Made by a program: the position numbers and the translations under genes
Origin: ZC4RG30 sp963726085
GTDB lineage: Bacteria > Pseudomonadota > Gammaproteobacteria > Steroidobacterales > Steroidobacteraceae
Assembly (NCBI GenBank): GCA_963726085.1
Contig: CAVSAR010000001.1
Coordinates: forward strand, 496,001-560,000
Length of the DNA stretch: 64,000 nt
Direction: 5' to 3'
The notes under the pieces: model-generated
Told to the model about the DNA's origin: nothing
Databases searched by the model: none
What the model saw: only the letters and a program-made list of their open reading frames with translations
Shown: positions 1 through 10,911 of the stretch, in pieces
Numbering within the stretch: the first letter of the stretch is position 1
Layout: every line of letters starts with the position of its first letter

Positions 1-1400
1 TGCTTGTTGCCCTTGACGGCGAAAATCGCACCCATTTGGGGCCACTGGAAGTCATCGATGTAATACCCGTAGGACGCCGACACGTTTTCAGTGCCGTCAT
101 AGGCCAACGATCGGGTGAGCCGGCGTCGCGCCTCCGTGAGCGCGGTGGCGCCAGTGCTCGAAGGTGCTGCGACAACCGCTGCTGTCAGCGGCCCTCTGGC
201 CTGCACCTGCATGCCCGGCGTAGCGATTGGCTTGCCGGTGGCCGGATTGTCGCCGACAAAGGCGGGCACTGACTTGTACGCAAACCGGAACAGTCCGCCA
301 CTACCCCAGCCCTTGAAGTAGTCGGCCTGCATGAGCGGATACAGCCGCAGCTCCTTGAGCTTCCACAGGCCGCCTTCCTTCACGAAGCGGTTGCGGAACA
401 CGGTGACTTCCCAATGCGCGGTGCCCTTGTCCGCCTCGCCCACCATGCCCAGCTCGATGCCGCGGCTGATCGCCTCGTGACCTCCGGGCTGGATTTGCAC
501 GACGGTGTCGAACAGTGGCCTGTCATTGAGTTGCCCATGCGCCAATCCGGCTGCCCCCATCCGTTCCATCGCCTGGCGGACGCCCTGGCGACCGTGGAAA
601 ATCCCGACACCACTGATTTCCACCGCCGAGTCCTGTGCGAACAGTTCGACGACGTCATCCCACATCTTGCGGTCGACGTAGTAGCCATAACAGCTTTGCA
701 GGTTGCGCACTGCATCCTCGTCGTTGAGGCGATCAATCTTCTGCACCAAGGTATCCAGCGATTGAACGCTCTCGGGAGCCGGGCCAGACGGTGGGGCGAT
801 GGGCAATCCCGCCTCATCGGTGGTGAAGTGATATGGCACCAGCGGCAGGTCGGCGCCGCCGATGTTGCTCCACCCGGTGTCGTAGCTGCCGGCGTACTGG
901 GGATAGTAATGGGATACGGCGATCCTCCAGGCATGTCCCTCGCGTACGTATTCGTTCTCGTAAATGCCGCCCTCGATGCTTGCGTTGCCCTTGCCATCTC
1001 CCAGCAACGCCAGGCTCATCCACCTGGCGCGGGCCGACAGTCCGTCCGCCGATAGATTGACCAGCGGCTCGTCGATCAGCTCGGTATTGAGGGCTCCGGG
1101 CACCAGGACGTGTTTTGCGCCGCCCCGGCGCGCCAGCCAGGCGGCAATGGCCGCGCGACCCGTGATCGCTTCGTCCCCGCGGATGAATTGCGAGTTGGTC
1201 GCGAACAGGTCGGCCATCTCGTCCCACAGGCCAAACTGCTGATACTGGGCATAGCTGCGCTGCAGGTCCTTGACCTGGCGAATTGCAATCACGCGATCAA
1301 CGTCCCGGGACAGGGAATTGATGTCGTCGGCGGCCTGGATAGGCGCGCAGGCAAGACCCAGGATGAGCAGTAACCCCCCGGCTTGAATTCGCACTGACAT
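1..1400 (-). CDS. Exported protein with tandem SnoaL/NTF2-like domains (C-terminus beyond window)
   Basis: The reading frame opens with ATG at 1400 and stays open to the left edge, so about 466 residues are visible and the C-terminus is missing. Residues 1-24 form a signal peptide (hydrophobic GGLLLILGLACAPIQA, then ADD). Three copies of an NTF2/SnoaL-like fold start can be read: about residues 25-155 (DRVIAIRQVKDLQRSYAQYQ, then LWDEMADLF), 205-335 (IDRLNDEDAVRNLQSCYGYY, then WDDVVELFAQDSAVEI) and from about 420 (RRLTRSLAYDG, then SYGYYIDDFQWPQMGAIFA). The family covers small cone-shaped cyclases, dehydratases and isomerases, often in polyketide, steroid or aromatic metabolism. The actual reaction is unknown. 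It is the last visible gene of the leftward cupin/amidohydrolase operon, 19 nt after the small SnoaL gene. The export signal and tandem repetition are unusual for this fold. Confidence 0.75.
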   Translation of the reverse strand, partial: MSVRIQAGGLLLILGLACAPIQAADDINSLSRDVDRVIAIRQVKDLQRSYAQYQQFGLWDEMADLFATNSQFIRGDEAITGRAAIAAWLARRGGAKHVLVPGALNTELIDEPLVNLSADGLSARARWMSLALLGDGKGNASIEGGIYENEYVREGHAWRIAVSHYYPQYAGSYDTGWSNIGGADLPLVPYHFTTDEAGLPIAPPSGPAPESVQSLDTLVQKIDRLNDEDAVRNLQSCYGYYVDRKMWDDVVELFAQDSAVEISGVGIFHGRQGVRQAMERMGAAGLAHGQLNDRPLFDTVVQIQPGGHEAISRGIELGMVGEADKGTAHWEVTVFRNRFVKEGGLWKLKELRLYPLMQADYFKGWGSGGLFRFAYKSVPAFVGDNPATGKPIATPGMQVQARGPLTAAVVAAPSSTGATALTEARRRLTRSLAYDGTENVSASYGYYIDDFQWPQMGAIFAVKGNK

Positions 1401-1419
1401 GCCTGCCCCCATTCGGCCC

Positions 1420-1884
1420 CTAGCCCTTGTCATCATCCAGCTTCGGGTTGGTGATCGGCGTATCCCCTTCGAACAGGTGTTCAAAGCGCCGGTAGGTACA
1501 CAACCAACGCCCCTCGGGCGTGCGCTGATAGCGGTCGGTGGCCAGTGAAATCGTGATCGGTGGGTGCGTGGGCAGGACCTTGACCCCGTTGGCCGCATAG
1601 AGAAACAGGTAGTTGGTGGCCTCGGCGCTATCCGGGCCGGTAAACCTGGCGCGGAAATTGGTGAAGCAATGCACCGCAAGCCGCGGCCCCTGCTTGACGC
1701 GCCAGTCGTAGAACTGCTGGATCTTCGCGCGCCCCTGGTAGGAGGCGAACTGTCCATGGAATTGGGCGTCCTCGGTGTAGTACGCCGAGGCGCCGCGCCC
1801 GAGATTGAAGTCGATCTCGTGCCAGTAATCGGCAAGTTGAAGCGCCAGCTCGGCATTGAGCTTCAGAACATCTGCATCCGCCAC
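1420..1884 (-). CDS. SnoaL/NTF2-like family protein, 154 aa
   Basis: The start is the GTG at 1884, preceded by a good ribosome site (GAGGAG, 6 nt upstream); the frame is open further upstream but that part reads as non-coding shadow of the amidohydrolase gene. The protein has the NTF2-like pattern: an N-terminal helix (ELALQLADYWHEIDFNLG), a YYTEDAQFHG strand, and a C-terminal sheet with a WLCTYRRFEHLFEG segment. Its length matches single-domain SnoaL-like proteins and ring-hydroxylating dioxygenase beta-like proteins. No signal peptide is seen, so it is probably cytoplasmic, unlike the exported multi-domain SnoaL protein after it. It sits 43 nt downstream of the amidohydrolase gene, consistent with one operon. 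Substrate and reaction cannot be told from sequence. Confidence 0.7.
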   Translation of the reverse strand: MADADVLKLNAELALQLADYWHEIDFNLGRGASAYYTEDAQFHGQFASYQGRAKIQQFYDWRVKQGPRLAVHCFTNFRARFTGPDSAEATNYLFLYAANGVKVLPTHPPITISLATDRYQRTPEGRWLCTYRRFEHLFEGDTPITNPKLDDDKG

Positions 1885-1927
1885 GTGATCTCCTCGAACC
1901 TGGAATGTTGAAAAAGGGTAGAGCGAC

Positions 1928-2776
1928 TCAGCTGAAGTAGAGGTTAAGGGCCGTGTCGGACAGTTTGCGGCGTGTTTGCGCATCGGGCACCCAGCCGGCG
2001 AATTCATCGAGCATATCGGCATAGGCAACCGACGACTCGTGCCCGACGAACGGGCAGTCGCTGCCCCACACAAGCCGCTCGGCCCCCGCGTCGCGCAGCA
2101 GGCACTGTGCCGCGCTGCGCGCCAGCGCGATGGACTTCGGGTCCCGCGGCTGACCGGGCGCCGCCCAGGTGAGCCGGAACGGAGCCGACAGCTTTACCCA
2201 CGTGTTGCCGCGCTGCACCGAGCGCAACACGGCCTGGAATCCGGCGCAATCGACCCCGGCGTGCGGATCCGGATGCCCGAAGTGATCAATGACTATCTTC
2301 GCGCCGCAGGATTCAAGCAGCGGCAGAACCAACGGCCAGCGCGGGCCCTCCACCACGACCTCGATGTGCAGGTCCAGATCGGCCAGTCGCCGGAATAACA
2401 GGCGATAGTCGTCGCCCGCGAGATCCGGCAGCTCCTGCCGGGTCAGCTGCAGGCGTATCCCGACGATGCCGTCGGCCTTCATCCGCTCAAGCGTGTAGCG
2501 ATCCGTGGTGCTGGCGACAATTGCCGTACCGCGCAGGCGCTTGTGCCGGCGCAGCTGCTCAATCATGTAATCGTTGTAGGTGCCGAAGATGCTGATTCCG
2601 GCGATTACGCCGAAGTGGATGCCGTGTGCATCGAGCACCTGCAGGTATTGTTCGGCGGTGAACCCCTGCCCCGGCCGAAACCACGCGGACGAACTGACCG
2701 GCATGGTCGCGGAATAAATGTGCGCGTGCGCGTCAACGACCGGCGATTCAATGGCTGGCGCTGACGCCGCAGTCAT
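1928..2776 (-). CDS. Amidohydrolase-superfamily metal-dependent hydrolase (TIM barrel)
   Basis: The 282-residue product begins MTAASAPAIESPVVDAHAHI; the ATG at 2776 overlaps the stop of the cupin gene (ATGA), which supports this start over the longer frame. HAH near residues 13-15 is the N-terminal metal motif of amidohydrolase-2 (PF04909) enzymes. Further family signatures are VIDHFGHPDP in the middle and LVWGSDCPFVGHE near the C-terminus, the Asp being the expected metal ligand or general base. The family includes 2-pyrone-4,6-dicarboxylate lactonase (LigI) and decarboxylases of aromatic acids; the GSDCPFVGH style resembles the LigI-like lactonases. A lactone or cyclic ester hydrolysis feeding the neighbouring catabolic genes is plausible, but the substrate is not known. 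Confidence 0.8.
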   Translation of the reverse strand: MTAASAPAIESPVVDAHAHIYSATMPVSSSAWFRPGQGFTAEQYLQVLDAHGIHFGVIAGISIFGTYNDYMIEQLRRHKRLRGTAIVASTTDRYTLERMKADGIVGIRLQLTRQELPDLAGDDYRLLFRRLADLDLHIEVVVEGPRWPLVLPLLESCGAKIVIDHFGHPDPHAGVDCAGFQAVLRSVQRGNTWVKLSAPFRLTWAAPGQPRDPKSIALARSAAQCLLRDAGAERLVWGSDCPFVGHESSVAYADMLDEFAGWVPDAQTRRKLSDTALNLYFS

Positions 2777-3723
2777 GGGGTGGCCGCGCCGGCCTGCTGA
2801 CTGGCTTGCGGCATTGGGTACTCCTCCGCATTGAGTACCCATCCGGACATGTTGGAAAAGTCCACCCTGGGCGGCGAGAAGATATCCACCAACTGGTTCA
2901 TCACTGGGTTGGAGCCGGCCGATGTATGGATGGCTGGCGGGGGAATCACAACCAGTGACGGCGCGGGGCAGACTTCATGGTCATCGGCGCGCCAGTCGCC
3001 CAGGTTGGCGGTCCACGGCCACCGGATGTGGTGGGTGAACGAACCTTGCAGGGCCAGGGAGCCCTGCTCGAAGTCCTCATGGAAGTGCGGGGATAGGCGC
3101 GTGCGATCCCGCGGACCAGGTTCCAGTGGCAGTACGTTGATCATGAGGGTCGAACACCGCCAGATGCGGCCGAAACGCCCCTCCTTCGGCGCAACGTCCA
3201 GGTCATAGGTTCGCAGTCGGTACCCTCCCGGGGGCGCCGGCCAGGGAACATAGGGCGGGATATTGGGATGCGGACGTGCATATGCCCCTGCATTCGACGC
3301 CAGGGCCACGAGATCGGCGGATTGGGCACTGAACACACGAATGATGTTCCCGGCCGCGCCAACCACAACGTCGCTCTTTCCTGGCGGCACGATCGCCAGC
3401 GTATGTCCGGTGAGCGCGCGGGATTCCTGCGGGGTGGTAATGGTGACCTGGACATTGCGCTCCGGGATCAGCACGAAGTATTCGTCTGCCTGGTTGGCGC
3501 GCGACAGTACGGTCCCTGGCGTGGCTTCGGTATAGCAAATCACGAAATTTTGGCCCCGCGCGTACCAGCTACGGGCGGTGCCGTCGGACTCGCCGGGCGG
3601 TAAGTCGTGGAACTTGACGTATTCAGCAGCGGCAAATCGCAGGGCGCTGCCCGCCTCCGCATACGGCGCGCTGGCGCCTGACTTGGCGCCCAACTTGGAT
3701 CGCGGATCATCCGAACCGTACAT
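2773..3723 (-). CDS. Cupin-like protein of unknown function, 316 aa
   Basis: The chosen start is ATG 3723 (MYGSDDPRSKLG); upstream codons in the same frame run through the divergent promoter region and are unlikely to be coding. The protein appears to hold two beta-barrel halves. The first (about residues 30-150) contains the cupin-like stretch NQADEYFVLIPERNVQVTI and HTLAIVPPGKSDVVV. The second (from about 205) contains HFHEDFEQGSLALQGSFTHH followed by VVIPPPAIHTS, the usual two-motif cupin arrangement with potential metal ligands H, H, E and a distal H. No signal peptide is evident. It is the first gene of the leftward operon and is divergent from the BKACE gene across 140 bp. Bicupins include dioxygenases and isomerases; I cannot name the reaction. 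Confidence 0.6.
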   Translation of the reverse strand: MYGSDDPRSKLGAKSGASAPYAEAGSALRFAAAEYVKFHDLPPGESDGTARSWYARGQNFVICYTEATPGTVLSRANQADEYFVLIPERNVQVTITTPQESRALTGHTLAIVPPGKSDVVVGAAGNIIRVFSAQSADLVALASNAGAYARPHPNIPPYVPWPAPPGGYRLRTYDLDVAPKEGRFGRIWRCSTLMINVLPLEPGPRDRTRLSPHFHEDFEQGSLALQGSFTHHIRWPWTANLGDWRADDHEVCPAPSLVVIPPPAIHTSAGSNPVMNQLVDIFSPPRVDFSNMSGWVLNAEEYPMPQASQQAGAATP

Positions 3724-3863
3724 CGTCACCACCCTCCCGATACCACTGGCTGACTTTACCTTTCCTGCCGGCGACTGGACACTACACTTCCCCGCGCCAG
3801 CGGCTTGCTTGAAGTGGCAAATCGCCTTGCCTTTCCATACAGGCGTCGAGGTACTGTTCGCCC

Positions 3864-4805
3864 ATGAATCCAAGAAAGACCCGCAAGGTCATCATTACCT
3901 GCGCCCCCACGGGCTCCATTCACACGCCCTCGATGTCGCCGCACCTGCCGGTGACGCCCGGGCAGATCGCGCAGGCCGGAATCGAGGCCGCCGCGGCCGG
4001 CGCCGCGATATTGCACCTGCATGCGCGCAACCCCAGCGACGGCAGCCCCAGCCCGTCCGCCGAGCACTTCATGGCCTTCCTGCCACAGATCAAGGAAGCC
4101 ACCGACGCCGTCATCAACATCTCCACCGGCGGCAGCGCCACCATGTCACTGGACGCGCGCCTGGAAGGGGCGCGGGCCGCCCAGCCCGAGCTTTGTTCGC
4201 TCAACATGGGGCCGCTCATATTCGACTTCAGCGCCGCCGGCGCACGCATCGAAAGCTGGCAGCACGCCTGGGAGCGTCCCTACGTCGAGGGTTCGCGCAG
4301 CCGGATCATGTACAACGACATGTCGTTCATCGAACGGATCATGCGCGAGATCGGGCAGCAGTTTGGCACCCGGTTTGAGTTTGAGTGCTACGACATCGGC
4401 CACCTTTATACCCTGGCGCACTTCGCCGATCGCAAGCTCATCGCGCCGCCGTTTCTCGTGCAGGGCGTGTTCGGCATTCTCGGCGGCATTGGGCCGGACC
4501 TGCGCAACCTGTCGCACATGGTCACCATTGCCGACAGCCTGTTCGGCGATGACTACGTGTTTTCCGCCTTTGCCGCCGGTCGCCACCAGATGCCGTTCTG
4601 CATGCAAAGCGCGCTGCTGGGCGGCAGCGTCCGGGTCGGCTTGGAAGACAGCCTCTACATGGGCGCGCGCCAGCTGGCGCAGTCAAATGCCGAGCAGGTC
4701 CGCAAGATCCGCCGCCTGCTGGAGGAAATCGGGCTGGAGATTGCCAGCCCGGCAGAGGCCAGGAGCCTATTGGCTCTCAAGGGCGGCGCCAACGTCGGTT
4801 TTTAG
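3864..4805 (+). CDS. Beta-keto acid cleavage enzyme (BKACE, DUF849 family)
   Basis: This 313-aa protein belongs to the family of 3-keto-5-aminohexanoate cleavage enzyme (Kce). These enzymes condense a beta-keto acid with acetyl-CoA and cleave it to acetoacetate plus a new acyl-CoA. Family signs include the start KVIITCAPTGSIHTPSMSP, the metal-binding HLHAR motif near residue 50, the STGG loop near 92, LNMGPL, and GIGPDLRNLSHMV followed by the SAFAAGRHQMP strand. Different subfamilies accept different keto acids, and the pocket residues needed to choose between them cannot be judged by eye. The acetoacetyl-CoA synthetase three genes downstream would activate the acetoacetate released. The frame has no upstream alternative with a better ribosome site. 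Confidence 0.88.
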   Translation: MNPRKTRKVIITCAPTGSIHTPSMSPHLPVTPGQIAQAGIEAAAAGAAILHLHARNPSDGSPSPSAEHFMAFLPQIKEATDAVINISTGGSATMSLDARLEGARAAQPELCSLNMGPLIFDFSAAGARIESWQHAWERPYVEGSRSRIMYNDMSFIERIMREIGQQFGTRFEFECYDIGHLYTLAHFADRKLIAPPFLVQGVFGILGGIGPDLRNLSHMVTIADSLFGDDYVFSAFAAGRHQMPFCMQSALLGGSVRVGLEDSLYMGARQLAQSNAEQVRKIRRLLEEIGLEIASPAEARSLLALKGGANVGF

Positions 4806-4903
4806 TCCCCTGGGTCGTCCCCAGGCACAAGCCGCTTCCGTTTCGGGTAAGTACAATCCACCCGCGCATGCAATGGTGCGCTTCCAGAGGGACTCTCGAT
4901 ATC

Positions 4904-6055
4904 GTGCAACCCGAAGCCGTTTTGCTGCATCAGGTCCGTTCCCTGGCCTTTGGTCCCGGGGTATCTAATCGCGTGGCGTCGGACCTTGCGGCGGCGGGCG
5001 CGCGCTCGGCACTGATCGTCACCACGCCGCCCATTCGCAAGGCCGCCGAACGCCTGGCCGCCGGCATCGGGACCGCGGGCGCAGCTGCGGTCATCTGGGA
5101 TGATTGCGCTGGCGAACCGTCCATCGGGGACTTCGATCGGCTCATGGACTTCGCACGCAGTGCCAAGGTGGATGCGGTCATCGGCCTGGGTGGCGGCAGT
5201 TCGATGGACCTTGCCAAATTGATTGCCGCGCTGCTGCCCGGCCACCAGTCGATCCAGGAGGTCCAGGGCACCGACAAACTGCTGGGCCGACAGGTCTGGC
5301 TTGCCTGCATTCCCACCACCGCCGGCACCGGCAGTGAAGTCTCGCCAATTGCCATATTGCTGGACGAGGGCGACGCGCTGAAAAAGGGTGTGATCAGCCG
5401 CCATCTGGTCCCCGACGCAGCCTATGTGGATCCGCTGCTGACTGCGTCAATGCCCGCAGGGGTTACGGCGGCCACGGGACTGGACGCCCTTACCCATTGC
5501 ATCGAGGCCTACGCCAATCGTTTCGCCCACCCGCTGGTGGACACTTATGCACTGGAGGGTATTCGACTGATCTCCAGGAGCCTGGTCACGGCGGTGCGCA
5601 ACGGCGCCGACATCGCGGCCCGCACCGACATGGCTCGGGCAAGCCTCTACGGTGGCCTGTGCCTGGGGCCGGTCAACACCGCGGCCGTGCATGCACTGGC
5701 TTATCCCCTGGGAGGCGAGTTTCACGTGGCCCATGGCGTGTCCAATGCCCTGCTGCTGAACCACGTACTGGCCTTCAACCTGTCCGCGGCCGAGGATCGA
5801 TATGCCGATATCGCCGTGGCGCTGGGCGCCGCGGTGGGCCCCGGCGCTGCCGACACCGCGCGCAACGGCCTGGCGATCATCAGTTCGATGGTCCGCGACT
5901 GCCAGATTCCACTACGCCTGTCAGATCATGGCGTGACCGCCGATGCCCTCGACCGAATGACCGATAGCGCGATGACCGTGACCCGGTTGCTGGAGCGAAA
6001 CGTCCGGGACGTGACCTGGAAGGACGCGCGGGCCATTTACCAGGCCGCGTTCTAG
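4904..6055 (+). CDS. Iron-containing alcohol dehydrogenase
   Basis: The product is a 383-aa group III alcohol dehydrogenase that interconverts an alcohol and an aldehyde or ketone with NAD(P). GGGSSMDLAK near residue 96 binds the dinucleotide, and IPTTAGTGSEVSPI is near 135. The iron-ligand region reads GLDALTHCIEAY near 193 followed by AAVHALAYPLGGEFHVAHG near 262-277, giving the expected Asp and three His ligands. I chose GTG at 4904 because an AGAGGGA ribosome site lies 11 nt upstream; an ATG at 4868 in frame lacks one. Maleylacetate reductases share this fold, so that activity cannot be excluded. The gene sits between BKACE and an aldehyde dehydrogenase, suggesting sequential alcohol to acid oxidation. 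Confidence 0.85.
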   Translation: MQPEAVLLHQVRSLAFGPGVSNRVASDLAAAGARSALIVTTPPIRKAAERLAAGIGTAGAAAVIWDDCAGEPSIGDFDRLMDFARSAKVDAVIGLGGGSSMDLAKLIAALLPGHQSIQEVQGTDKLLGRQVWLACIPTTAGTGSEVSPIAILLDEGDALKKGVISRHLVPDAAYVDPLLTASMPAGVTAATGLDALTHCIEAYANRFAHPLVDTYALEGIRLISRSLVTAVRNGADIAARTDMARASLYGGLCLGPVNTAAVHALAYPLGGEFHVAHGVSNALLLNHVLAFNLSAAEDRYADIAVALGAAVGPGAADTARNGLAIISSMVRDCQIPLRLSDHGVTADALDRMTDSAMTVTRLLERNVRDVTWKDARAIYQAAF

Positions 6056-6167
6056 TTGCCAGGCAATTGCGACTTCCGGTTCAAGCAAGGATTCGGGAAC
6101 TCCACCTCTGGATACTAGGTCGCACCAGTACCGCGGCCACCACCGGTTCGCGGCAAGGACAACCGAA

Positions 6168-7562
6168 GTGCACGCAATAGCCAGGCCGCCCAACCCCTTC
6201 CTGACCAATCCGGCCACCGGTGAGGAATCTCCGGCGCCGGGGGCCCACGGTGAAGCCGCAGTCGATGAACTGCTGGGTACCGCGCAGGTCGCATCGCGCG
6301 CCTGGGGTGCCCTGCCTGTTCCCACTCGCGCCACGGTCCTGGCTGCGGCGGCAGTTCTGTTGCGCAAGGAGCGCGAATCCCTGGCGCGCACCATTTCCAT
6401 GGAAATGGGCAAACCCCTCGCAGAGGCGCTGGCGGAAATCGACAAGTCGGCCTGGAACTGCGAATACGTTGCCCAACATGCCGGCCAGTGGCTCGCAGAC
6501 AAGGAAGTGGCGACCAATGCCACGCTGAGCTATGTGGCGTACCGACCGCTTGGCGTGGTACTGGCAATCCTCCCATGGAATTTTCCCGTCTGGCAGGTAT
6601 TTCGCTGCGCGGCCTCGGCCCTGATGGCCGGCAACGCGGTGGTCCTGAAGCACGCGCCCAACGTTCCGCAGAGCGCCGAGCAGGTCACGGACCTGCTGCG
6701 CCGGGCGGGCTTGCCCCGCGGTGTATTTCAGAACCTCATTATTCCTGTGGAGCGCATCGCGGCGGTCATCAGGGACCCGCGGATTTCGGCGGTGACATTC
6801 ACCGGCAGCCCGGCGGCTGGCGCCGCCGTTGCCGCGAGCGCCGGTGCCGCATGCAAGAAGTCGATACTGGAATTGGGCGGCTCGGACGCATTCATCGTGC
6901 TCGAGGACGCGGATCTGGATGCCGCGGTCGCCGCCGCCGTACGCGCCCGGTTTGCAAATTGCGGGCAGGTCTGTCTTGCCACCAAGCGATTTATCGTAGT
7001 CGACGCGTGCTGGTCGCAATTCAATGCCCGCTTCGTGCAAGCCGTCGCCGCACTGCGGGTGGGCAACCCGCTAGACGCCGCCACCCAGATCGGCCCCTTG
7101 GCCCGGCGCGACCTGCGCGACTTGCTGGATGAACAGGTGGCCAAGTCGATTTCACAAGGTGCCAGGCCGCTGCTGGGCGGGCATGCGCTGCCCGGGCCGG
7201 GCAACTTCTATGCCCCCACCGTGCTGACGGACGTGGAGCCGACGCACACCGTGGCAGTGGAGGAAACCTTTGGGCCGGTGGCGCCGCTGATGCGTGCGCC
7301 ATCCGCGCAACGTGCACTTGAGCTGGCCAACCAATCCCGCTACGGTCTCGGCGCCGTCATCTGGACCCAGGACATTGGGCGAGCGCGGGAAATGGCAACA
7401 CACCTGCAGTCCGGCTCGGTTTCGATCAACGCGGTAACCGCTTCGGACCCACGCCTTCCAGTCGGTGGCGTCAAGCTGTCCGGCTATGGCCGCGAGCTTG
7501 GCGAGCATGGCATGCGCGAGCTGGTCAACGTGCAGTCGGTAGTCATCGGGCCACTCGCGTGA
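6168..7562 (+). CDS. NAD(P)-dependent aldehyde dehydrogenase
   Basis: The 464-aa product belongs to the aldehyde dehydrogenase superfamily and is close in style to succinate-semialdehyde dehydrogenases (N-terminal NPATGEE). Motifs are ILPWNFPVWQ with the catalytic Asn near 137, LELGGSDAF with the general-base Glu near 236, and NCGQVCLATKR with the nucleophile Cys near 269. EETFGPVAPL and SVSINAV follow near the C-terminus. It starts with GTG; an AAGGA box lies 8 nt upstream. It precedes the acetoacetyl-CoA synthetase by only 4 nt. It most likely oxidises the aldehyde made by the upstream alcohol dehydrogenase; the exact substrate is not determinable here. Confidence 0.87.
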   Translation: MHAIARPPNPFLTNPATGEESPAPGAHGEAAVDELLGTAQVASRAWGALPVPTRATVLAAAAVLLRKERESLARTISMEMGKPLAEALAEIDKSAWNCEYVAQHAGQWLADKEVATNATLSYVAYRPLGVVLAILPWNFPVWQVFRCAASALMAGNAVVLKHAPNVPQSAEQVTDLLRRAGLPRGVFQNLIIPVERIAAVIRDPRISAVTFTGSPAAGAAVAASAGAACKKSILELGGSDAFIVLEDADLDAAVAAAVRARFANCGQVCLATKRFIVVDACWSQFNARFVQAVAALRVGNPLDAATQIGPLARRDLRDLLDEQVAKSISQGARPLLGGHALPGPGNFYAPTVLTDVEPTHTVAVEETFGPVAPLMRAPSAQRALELANQSRYGLGAVIWTQDIGRAREMATHLQSGSVSINAVTASDPRLPVGGVKLSGYGRELGEHGMRELVNVQSVVIGPLA

Positions 7563-7566
7563 TGTC

Positions 7567-9537
<1,971 letters not shown>

Positions 9538-9549
9538 GCCGGCCGGCGG

Positions 9550-10800
9550 CTACGGGCTCTTGGCGCTGGTCGGACAGGAAAAAGATTCTTCCTTGCCCTG
9601 CGCCTTGGGCACGATCTTCTTCCATCCCACCGGGATTTCGAACCTGTCCGCGGGTACCGGGTCGCTGCGTATGGCCGTGGTTTCCGTGGTGAATGTAACC
9701 ATCGTCACCATGTCAGGCGCGGCGGCAGCCACTGGCTTCGCATCACCCGTGTCCCCGGTGTCAGGCTTCTTCTTCTTGGAAAACATGCCGGAGAGCATCT
9801 TTGCGCCCACCGCATTCATGGTGTCCGACGCGACGCCACCCAGCAGCCCGCCCCCGCGCACCTTGGCCGAGGCAGCCGACGCGGCACTGTTTGCCGCGGC
9901 ATCGGTCGCTTGTTGGCCCAGGTCGCCACCACTGCCCGCAGCGCCACCCGCAGCCCCGCCCGCATTTGACTTGCTGGCCGCAGCGCAGTGCGCACCGCCA
10001 AAGGCAATGTGAAACGAAGTCCGCAGGGGCTGCCCTTTGATATCCCCGGACTTGGCCTTCAGGTCATTCAACTGCTGTGAATACGGGGCCATCATCTGCT
10101 GCACCTGTTTGGCCATGGCGGCAGAGTCCGCTCCCGTCAGGCCCATCTTCGACAAGTAGGCCATTTCAAAAGCCTTGCGGTCATCGAGCCCCGCAATCTT
10201 GTCGTCGGTAAGCCAGGAATCGAATCCGTACTGCATGTCGCAAACGTCACCGGTTTCCTTGTTGGTGCAGCTCTGCGTCAAGCTCACCACCGAGTGGTGA
10301 ACGGCATGCCCGAGGATCTGGCCATCGGCACCCAGGTTCTTGACGTCCACTTTAGCCGGCGACATCTGGCACTTCGACGTATCCACGGTCGGTTGCGTAG
10401 GTTGGGCCGGCTGTTGTGCGGCACATTGCTTGATTTTCTCAAGGTTCGCTTGCATGAGCTGCTGATATTCGGCACGTTCGGCCGCCGTCGGAAACGGCGT
10501 TTCGCGGTAGCTCTTTTTCTTGGGTTCAAGTTCGTAACTCGCACTCTTGTCCAGGCGCACGATTTCTCCGCTCTGCGCATTGCCACATAGCAGGGACATC
10601 ATGCCCTCGCACTTCATCTCGTAATCGCGCCGCTTCTTGTCGGCGGTGATGTCTTCAGTGGAATTGGAGTGCGCCTTGAAGATCGGCAGCTCGATGGTGG
10701 ATTTCTCCTCGATGGTCACATCGGCGAAGGCCACGCCCGCGACCCCCAGCGACACTCCCAGCACGCACAACCCGCGAACCTGCAACTGCATGACTGACAT
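9550..10800 (-). CDS. Exported protein of unknown function, 416 aa
   Basis: The start is ATG 10800 with an AGGAGG ribosome site directly upstream; the open frame beyond it is spurious. Residues 1-25 are a signal peptide (LQVRGLCVLGVSLGVAGVAFA). The mature part starts DVTIEEKSTIELPIFKAHSN and carries scattered Cys (KCEGMMSLLCGN, KQCAAQQ, SKCQMSP, TQSCTNK, DVCDMQ) that could form periplasmic disulfides. Residues about 280-345 are Ala/Gly-rich low complexity followed by a lysine run (SKKKKPD), and the C-terminus returns to a structured segment. I do not recognise a characterised family. The gene is convergent with aacS (12 nt between stops) and divergent from a decayed lipoprotein gene. Confidence 0.7.
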   Translation of the reverse strand: MSVMQLQVRGLCVLGVSLGVAGVAFADVTIEEKSTIELPIFKAHSNSTEDITADKKRRDYEMKCEGMMSLLCGNAQSGEIVRLDKSASYELEPKKKSYRETPFPTAAERAEYQQLMQANLEKIKQCAAQQPAQPTQPTVDTSKCQMSPAKVDVKNLGADGQILGHAVHHSVVSLTQSCTNKETGDVCDMQYGFDSWLTDDKIAGLDDRKAFEMAYLSKMGLTGADSAAMAKQVQQMMAPYSQQLNDLKAKSGDIKGQPLRTSFHIAFGGAHCAAASKSNAGGAAGGAAGSGGDLGQQATDAAANSAASAASAKVRGGGLLGGVASDTMNAVGAKMLSGMFSKKKKPDTGDTGDAKPVAAAAPDMVTMVTFTTETTAIRSDPVPADRFEIPVGWKKIVPKAQGKEESFSCPTSAKSP

Positions 10801-10911
10801 GGAGCCTCCTTGGACCTGCGCAGACCTAGGGCAATGTGGCCCGGCCAATGTGCCACCGCCATGCCACAACCGCAAGGTTGTACGATGCGGCGGCCAGAAC
10901 AAGGAATTGCC

